Part shown: positions 5,294 to 9,420 of the stretch, piece after piece
How positions within the stretch are numbered: position 1 is the stretch's first letter
Layout: the number at the start of each line of letters is the position of its first letter
DNA from: Armatimonadota bacterium
GTDB taxonomy: Bacteria > Armatimonadota > Fimbriimonadia > Fimbriimonadales > Fimbriimonadaceae
Length of the DNA: 9,420 nt
Direction of reading: 5' to 3'
Assembly (NCBI GenBank): GCA_023423495.1
Contig: JAFAFM010000294.1
Location: 1 to 9,420, forward strand
Position numbers and translations under genes: made by a program
The notes under the pieces: model-generated
Databases searched by the model: none
The model's input: the letters and a program-made list of their open reading frames with translations, nothing else
What the model was told of the DNA's origin: nothing

Positions 5294-7284
5294 AGAATGC
5301 CATGCGAGCACAAGTAGCGCTTTATGCCCGCGTCTCCACGGAGGAGCAGGCTACGGAGGGGACCTCTATTTATCAGCAGCCCGCCATCATTCGCGCTGCC
5401 CTCGACAAGGAGTACGGGCCAGGGAACTATGACATCGTCGGAGAGTTTTCGGATCCCGGCTTGTCGGGGAGCCTTGGACCGACGGACGAAGATATCCGGG
5501 ACGGCAAGCTTATTAGGCATAAAAACCACCGGCCGGGTTTGTCGTCCGTTTTTGAACTTGTCCTTCAGAGAAAAGTGGATGTTGTTGCCTGCATCAACCC
5601 ATCGAGGTTGTACAGACGGAACGATACCTCCACGATCTTGGAAAGAGTCTTCCTGAAGAACAACGCTCGGCTTTTTTTCGACCACGACCAGATCGACCTA
5701 TCATCTCCGACAGGACAAATGATGGCAGGCGTGCTGGGAGCCGTGCACAGTTATCAGCGAACCTCGAACAACGCCCTCATCAAACAGATGATCGGCAAAC
5801 GGAAGGACCAAGGTATGGCGACTGGCCAAGTCCCATATGGCTGGAGATACGCGACTGCGGCCGAGAAGGAGGCAGGAATCACGGGAATCATGCCAATCCC
5901 CGAGCAGTTGGAGGCGGTGCGGATGGTCAAGGATCTCTACCTGCGCGGTTACTCCATGGAGGATGTGGCCCGCGAGATGAATCGGCTTGGCATAGAATTT
6001 AAGCCGAAGAAAGTGGATAAACATGGCCGTCGACGAGCAAGGTGGGATGGGATAAGAGTGCAAATCTTGCTTAAAAATGTAGTACACGCGGGCTACGTGA
6101 TTGACTCTCAGGGAGTTCACATCAGGGGCCTGCACTACGAACATAGGGCCTACGATTATGAGGATTACCAGCGAATCCAAGAGCAAATCTCCACAAAGCG
6201 GCGGCGCCCGTTTGGGCCCAAGTCGGAACGGCCGGAGAACTCACTCATCGGAATTCCAAAGTGTGCAAGTTGCGGTGAGAATCTCCAATATCGTTACACC
6301 GAGGATTATTTAACCTTTAGGTGTAATGGTTTCCGATTGGAGGGCGAATCAAGGCACGTCCTTGTGCGCGCCGATATCCTGGAGAAAGCGGTTTTGCACG
6401 AGGTGGCAAAGATTGCCCAGTCCGATGAGGCCAAGCGTGAGGCTCGTCTCCGGATCGGTCAGGAAGTGCGAAAGGGTAACGGGGATGCGCTGCGCGAGCG
6501 GGCGACTCTTGAAGCGCGCAAGGCCAAGTACGACGCCCAGGCGGAAGATGCGCTGAGGCAACTTCGAGAGGGAGTCCTGAGCGAAAGCATGTTCGGACGC
6601 CAAATGGCCAGCATCAAGGAGGATCAGGAAAGTGTCGAGACACGGCTCTCGGAGCTTGCGATTGAACTATCCTCGGTCGCACGGATCGAAGACTTGGAGC
6701 GTCGTGCGCTGCAAGCCCTCGAAAGTTTCCCGACCGTATGGAAGCACCTCGTACCTTGCGAGCGCACAAGGCTTTTGGAAACGGTGCTGGAGCGTCTCAT
6801 CGTTGAAGACCGTGGCGGCCATAGTGTGGCGAAAATCAAAATTCGCCTCCTGCCTGAGACAATCGTACCGCTGCCGAGGGTAAAGGCCCCGAAAGGTTCG
6901 CGCGGCAGAGGCGGGATCGAATCGCTCACCGAAAGCGAGATGGCTGCTCTATGGCACTTGTCCCAAGGCCATAGCCCGTCGCAGGGTGCTGCTTACATGA
7001 ACATTGCTCGCAGCACCTTTTCGACCTTCACTGCAAGGGCGGCCAAACGGATTGGCGAATCAGACCCGAACAGGGCTGCACGCAGGGCGAAGCCATGGAT
7101 CGACCGGATCGCCCATTTGCTTCCTCTGTTCGCGAAGTCACGGATCTCTAGAGGGCAAAGGAGGCCGCCTGTAATCCATACGACCGTCCGAGAACTCAAT
7201 TCTGGAGGAGTCACCGCCGAGGAGATCAGCGCAAAAATCGGCATCGATCTGGCGAGGGTCCAAGCTATCCTCGATGCCTGCTAG
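5290..7284 (+). CDS. Large serine recombinase 1 with C-terminal HTH extension, 664 residues
   Basis: Site-specific DNA recombinase of the large serine (resolvase/invertase) class, which cuts and rejoins two att sites through a phosphoserine link. Residues 8-160 are the catalytic domain, with YARVSTEEQ placing the nucleophile at Ser16 beside Arg14, Arg81 in HRPGL, and Arg106 and Arg109 in SRLYR. Residues from about 182 (PYGW) to 300 are the recombinase DNA-binding domain. A zinc ribbon follows (C325, C328, C345), then a charged coiled coil at about 380-470. Beyond about residue 525 is an extra tail of about 140 residues with a LuxR-like HTH (546-590) and a second HTH-like segment (633-664). 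Oddities: Ser replaces the usual Asp before the RLxR motif, Gln156 stands where Glu is common, and the fourth zinc ligand is not evident. It ends two bases from the convergent XRE2 stop. Confidence 0.95.
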   Translation: MKNAMRAQVALYARVSTEEQATEGTSIYQQPAIIRAALDKEYGPGNYDIVGEFSDPGLSGSLGPTDEDIRDGKLIRHKNHRPGLSSVFELVLQRKVDVVACINPSRLYRRNDTSTILERVFLKNNARLFFDHDQIDLSSPTGQMMAGVLGAVHSYQRTSNNALIKQMIGKRKDQGMATGQVPYGWRYATAAEKEAGITGIMPIPEQLEAVRMVKDLYLRGYSMEDVAREMNRLGIEFKPKKVDKHGRRRARWDGIRVQILLKNVVHAGYVIDSQGVHIRGLHYEHRAYDYEDYQRIQEQISTKRRRPFGPKSERPENSLIGIPKCASCGENLQYRYTEDYLTFRCNGFRLEGESRHVLVRADILEKAVLHEVAKIAQSDEAKREARLRIGQEVRKGNGDALRERATLEARKAKYDAQAEDALRQLREGVLSESMFGRQMASIKEDQESVETRLSELAIELSSVARIEDLERRALQALESFPTVWKHLVPCERTRLLETVLERLIVEDRGGHSVAKIKIRLLPETIVPLPRVKAPKGSRGRGGIESLTESEMAALWHLSQGHSPSQGAAYMNIARSTFSTFTARAAKRIGESDPNRAARRAKPWIDRIAHLLPLFAKSRISRGQRRPPVIHTTVRELNSGGVTAEEISAKIGIDLARVQAILDAC

Positions 7285-7286
7285 TA

Positions 7287-7553
7287 CTATCGGTCAACTG
7301 CCTTGCCCCCGCCGAAGGCTTCTTTCAAAAGGGGCAGGGCATCCACCTCAAGCGTTGCGCAAATGTCAAACAGTTCCACGATGCCAAGTTGCCTTTCCCC
7401 GCGTTCAATCTTGCTTATGAATGTTGGAGCCTGTCTGACCTTGCGAGAAAGCGAGCGCTGCGACAAATTAGCCCGTCGCCGCACAACGACTAGGGAGGCG
7501 ATAAGCTTGTCGTATGCAGACATTCCTGACGTAGCGTCGGTCGAGCGAACCAT
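7287..7553 (-). CDS. XRE/Cro-CI family transcriptional repressor (XRE2), 88 residues
   Basis: A small helix-turn-helix regulator. The HTH covers about residues 31-50 (SQRSLSRKVRQAPTFISKIE), then RGERQLGIVELFDICATLEV. I start it at the ATG at 7553 rather than at the longest possible start (7664), because from this Met it aligns with XRE1 without any gap, 29 of 84 positions identical by hand count, and the extra 37 residues are Cys- and Phe-rich and cover the promoter region. Divergent from the RHH-recombinase 2 operon, with an inverted repeat between them, it probably represses that operon. Residues in the recognition helix differ from XRE1, so it should read a different operator. TATACC lies eight bases before the ATG and may be its -10. 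Confidence 0.92.
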   Translation of the reverse strand: MVRSTDATSGMSAYDKLIASLVVVRRRANLSQRSLSRKVRQAPTFISKIERGERQLGIVELFDICATLEVDALPLLKEAFGGGKAVDR

Positions 7554-7577
7554 AGTAACTAGGTATAACGCACAGCA

Positions 7578-7596
7578 TGCACCGATATTAGGTGCA
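7578..7596. promoter_or_regulatory. Inverted repeat between XRE2 and the RHH gene, candidate operator
   Basis: TGCACC (7578-7583) and GGTGCA (7591-7596) are perfect 6-base arms with a 7-base spacer, a dyad of 19 bp that suits a Cro/CI-type dimer. It lies 8 bases before the rightward -10 at 7604 and 25 bases from the XRE2 start, so one bound repressor could control both directions. Confidence 0.5.
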
Positions 7597-7603
7597 AAGG
7601 TGG

Positions 7604-7615
7604 TAACATAACAAT
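7604..7615 (+). promoter_or_regulatory. -10-like hexamer six bases before the RHH gene
   Basis: TAACAT (7604-7609) is followed by six bases and the ATG at 7616, the same leaderless geometry as at 74 and 2094. No good -35 is visible; the region where it should lie overlaps the inverted repeat. Confidence 0.4.
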
Positions 7616-7834
7616 ATGAAAAAAGGAAAAGCGAACGGCAAACGGCATGGAGATCGAGACACATGGGTCCGCTTTAGAATGTCGAAGGAAGAGCGGGCGT
7701 TCTTGCAGGGAGCCACGAGTGCGCGTGGCGTTACGATGTCACTGGTTGTTCGGCAGCTCCTCGCTGAAGCGGGTTACCTCCCGGCTTCATCGGCTGAAGG
7801 CAATATCTTGGCTGGCTATCGAAAACAGTCATGA
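7616..7834 (+). CDS. Ribbon-helix-helix-like small DNA-binding protein, 72 residues
   Basis: After a basic N-terminus (MKKGKANGKRHGDRD) the core reads WVRFRMSKEERAFLQGATSARGVTMSLVVRQLLAEAGY. This is the pattern of MobC-like and other ribbon-helix-helix proteins: a short beta strand (WVRFRM), a helix beginning SKEE, a Gly-Val-Thr turn, then a helix SLVVRQLL. Such proteins bind DNA as dimers through the strand. The TGA overlaps the ATG of recombinase 2 (ATGA, 7831-7834), so the two are translationally coupled. Its place directly before the recombinase makes it a candidate accessory or directionality factor, or an autoregulator; this is inference. The fold call rests on pattern only. Confidence 0.75.
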   Translation: MKKGKANGKRHGDRDTWVRFRMSKEERAFLQGATSARGVTMSLVVRQLLAEAGYLPASSAEGNILAGYRKQS

Positions 7835-9378
7835 AATCCAATAAGAACATTAAATCCAGTTCTCAAGGCAAGACCGAACCCACGGGTCGATACGTTTCTT
7901 ATTCGCGCGTCAGCAGCAAAGAGCAAGACGAAGAGGGATACTCCGTACCCGCGCAGCGCAGGGCGATTCGAGACTATGCGGCCAAACATGGCTTGGATGT
8001 GGTCCGGGAGTTTGTAGAGGCGGAGACGGCAAAAGTGGCCGGTCGTAAAGCATTTAGCGAAATGCTCAGGTTTGTCAAGGAAGAAAACGTAGCGGGCATC
8101 TTGGTCGAGAAAACGGACCGGCTCTACAGGAATTTCTCGGACTTTGTAAAAGTGGATGAACTTGGAGTTGACCTCCACTTCGTCAAGGAAGGCCAAGTCA
8201 TCCGGCAGGACAGTCACTCATCCGAGAAGCTGATGCATTCCATTAAGGTTTGCCTTGCCAAGAACTACATCGACAACCTTTCAGAGGAGATTCGCAAGGG
8301 AATGCGAGAGAAAGCTCTGCAGGGAATTTATCCGTCCCACGCTCCGCTAGGGTACATGAACGTTCCCGACGGTGGCCGCAAGAAGATAGTGCCAGATCCG
8401 ATCAGGGCGCCGCTCGTTGCAAAGCTATTTGAAGAATTCGCAAAGGGCCGCCTATCTTTGAAAGAAGCAACTCGCTTCGCACAACAAATTGGACTTACAA
8501 CAAAGAAGGGGAACCCCGTACAGAAAAGTTCCATCGCCATCATCCTGCGCAACGATGTGTACATCGGCAAACTGCGTTGGAACAACGAGCTGCTCAGCGC
8601 TCTGCATGAGCCGCTTATAAGTACCGAAGTGTTCTACCGAGTCCAGCAGGTTTTGGACGGCCGCACGTCCCGGCTGGGTTATGGGACAGTCGAGATCGCG
8701 TACCGTGGAATGGTGCGATGTTCAAAGTGTGGAGCCTCCTACAGTGGAGAGATCAAAAAGGGCAAATACGTCTACTACCATTGCACGGGTCGGCAATCCG
8801 GTTGTGACGCACGTTACGTAGCCGAGGAAATTTTTACCAGAGGGTTTGCCGAGATTCTGGACTCGATGCACATTCCCGACTCAATACTGAACATGCTCAA
8901 AGCCGCCCTCATCGAAGCATCACAAGATGAGGAGCGATTCTCAGCGAGTCGACGAAAGCAGATCGAAGCCGATATTCGCGCTGCTACGAACAAACTTTCG
9001 AGGCTGTATGAAGACAAAGTCGACGGGCAACTTTCGGCCGAAACCTATGAGAGACTTCGTTCGAACTATGAGACCCAGCTTGCAGAAGCCCGGTCGATCG
9101 CTGCAAGTCTTGAGAGCGCCGGGAGCACCTGGCGCGACGATGGCATTCGAATACTAGAACTCGCCTCAACCGCTGGTGATAGGTTCAAACAAGCTGGAGC
9201 CGACGACAAGAAGCAGCTGCTTCAAATGCTATATTCGAACTGCCATTTCGACGGCGAAAAACTTCATTTAGAACTGCGCGAACCGTTCAATTTGATCCTG
9301 AAATGCGCTTCCGAAGGAAACGCTCAGGCCGACCATGTCCACGATGAAAAGGGCATTTTTCAAGATTGGTGGAGATGA
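7831..9378 (+). CDS. Large serine recombinase 2, 515 residues
   Basis: Site-specific serine recombinase, probably the integrase acting at the adjacent tRNA. The catalytic domain (about residues 20-170) has YSRVSSKEQ with the nucleophile at Ser28 next to Arg26, Arg72 in GRKAF, and an intact DRLYR (Asp96, Arg97, Arg100), followed by NYIDNLSEEIRKGMREK. The recombinase domain starts near PLGYMNV, and a complete zinc ribbon follows (C297, C300, C318, C325), then a coiled-coil region of about residues 360-430. Length and layout are normal for the class, unlike recombinase 1, with which it shares little beyond motifs. No ribosome site is seen, so translation relies on the ATGA overlap with the RHH gene. 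Its last three sense codons (TGG TGG AGA) and the stop lie within the 3' end of tRNA-Ala. Confidence 0.96.
   Translation: MKSNKNIKSSSQGKTEPTGRYVSYSRVSSKEQDEEGYSVPAQRRAIRDYAAKHGLDVVREFVEAETAKVAGRKAFSEMLRFVKEENVAGILVEKTDRLYRNFSDFVKVDELGVDLHFVKEGQVIRQDSHSSEKLMHSIKVCLAKNYIDNLSEEIRKGMREKALQGIYPSHAPLGYMNVPDGGRKKIVPDPIRAPLVAKLFEEFAKGRLSLKEATRFAQQIGLTTKKGNPVQKSSIAIILRNDVYIGKLRWNNELLSALHEPLISTEVFYRVQQVLDGRTSRLGYGTVEIAYRGMVRCSKCGASYSGEIKKGKYVYYHCTGRQSGCDARYVAEEIFTRGFAEILDSMHIPDSILNMLKAALIEASQDEERFSASRRKQIEADIRAATNKLSRLYEDKVDGQLSAETYERLRSNYETQLAEARSIAASLESAGSTWRDDGIRILELASTAGDRFKQAGADDKKQLLQMLYSNCHFDGEKLHLELREPFNLILKCASEGNAQADHVHDEKGIFQDWWR
9367..9378. other. Putative attachment site at the tRNA-Ala 3' end
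   Basis: These twelve bases encode at once the CCA end, discriminator and 3' acceptor strand of tRNA-Ala (minus strand) and the final codons of recombinase 2 (plus strand). An integrase gene next to the 3' end of a tRNA is the usual mark of an att site. The exact crossover bases and the extent of homology cannot be seen without the other junction, which is not in the window. Confidence 0.55.
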
Positions 9379-9420
9379 TGGGATTCGAACCCACGACCTC
9401 TGCAGTGCGATTGCAGCGCT
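9367..9420 (-). tRNA. tRNA-Ala (anticodon CGC), 3' part only
   Basis: Read on the minus strand: an anticodon stem CTGCA/TGCAG (9416-9412 and 9404-9400) with loop ATCGCAC, anticodon CGC at 9409-9407, reading GCG (alanine). Then come variable bases AGGTC, a T-arm with loop TTCGAAT, a 3' acceptor strand CATCTCC (9377-9371), discriminator A and an encoded CCA (9369-9367). The D-arm and 5' acceptor strand lie beyond the window edge. The 3' end faces the recombinase genes. Confidence 0.92.

Larger units (their letters stand above)
3657..9378. mobile_element. Right part of a putative integrative element with two large serine recombinases
   Basis: Two XRE-type repressor genes, two distinct large serine recombinase genes and several tiny genes end precisely at the 3' end of a tRNA gene, a classic integration target. 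The right boundary is well supported because the last recombinase stop codon lies inside the tRNA. The left limit is nominal: I placed it at the first repressor gene, but genes further left could be cargo or host DNA. No direct repeat of the tRNA end is visible inside the window. The two modules may also be two elements, or the remains of two, inserted side by side. Confidence 0.55.

Noticed and set aside
5245..6186. Minus-strand frames of 146 and 161 residues inside recombinase 1
   Set aside because: They lie opposite conserved catalytic and recombinase-domain codons and show no family features.
1..9420. CRISPR array, insertion sequence with terminal repeats, or rRNA
   Set aside because: No regularly spaced repeats, DDE-type transposase or rRNA-like stretch was seen on either strand.

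Overview
The window is bacterial DNA of roughly even base composition. The host cannot be named from sequence alone. Several genes have a -10-like hexamer exactly six bases before the start codon and no Shine-Dalgarno sequence, so leaderless transcription seems common. Good Shine-Dalgarno sequences appear mainly inside one recombinase operon. I saw no rRNA, CRISPR array or classical insertion sequence.

Left part (1-3600). This is a loose set of small cell-envelope and accessory genes: a membrane-anchored protein (74-493, +), a GNAT acetyltransferase with a small lipoprotein gene upstream of it (685-1122 and 1154-1465, both -), a 628-base gene-free stretch with several hairpins, a cysteine-rich exported peptide overlapping a lipoprotein gene (2094-2297 and 2294-2623, +), and a beta-rich protein of unknown function (2710-about 3528, -). 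Most intergenic gaps contain terminator-like hairpins.

Right part (3657-9420). This looks like the end of an integrated element. It holds two modules of the same design: a small Cro/CI-type repressor gene faces away from a plus-strand operon that ends in a large serine recombinase. Module 1 has repressor XRE1 (3657-3911), a zinc-ribbon membrane protein, a tiny membrane protein, two or three tiny proteins linked by 4-base overlaps, and a 664-residue recombinase with an unusual C-terminal extension. Module 2 has repressor XRE2 (7287-7553), a ribbon-helix-helix-like protein and a 515-residue recombinase. The two repressors align without a gap from their first residue (29 of 84 positions identical by hand count), so they look like paralogues. 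Each divergent promoter region contains an inverted repeat suited to be an operator.

The second recombinase gene runs into the 3' end of a tRNA-Ala(CGC) gene on the minus strand, cut off by the window edge. Its last three codons and stop codon are tRNA sequence, including the encoded CCA end. This places the likely attachment site at about 9367-9378, with the element extending to the left. I found no second copy of the tRNA end in the window, so the left boundary is probably outside it. The working picture is an integrative element with two separately repressed serine recombinases, small candidate cofactors, and possibly membrane-protein cargo.
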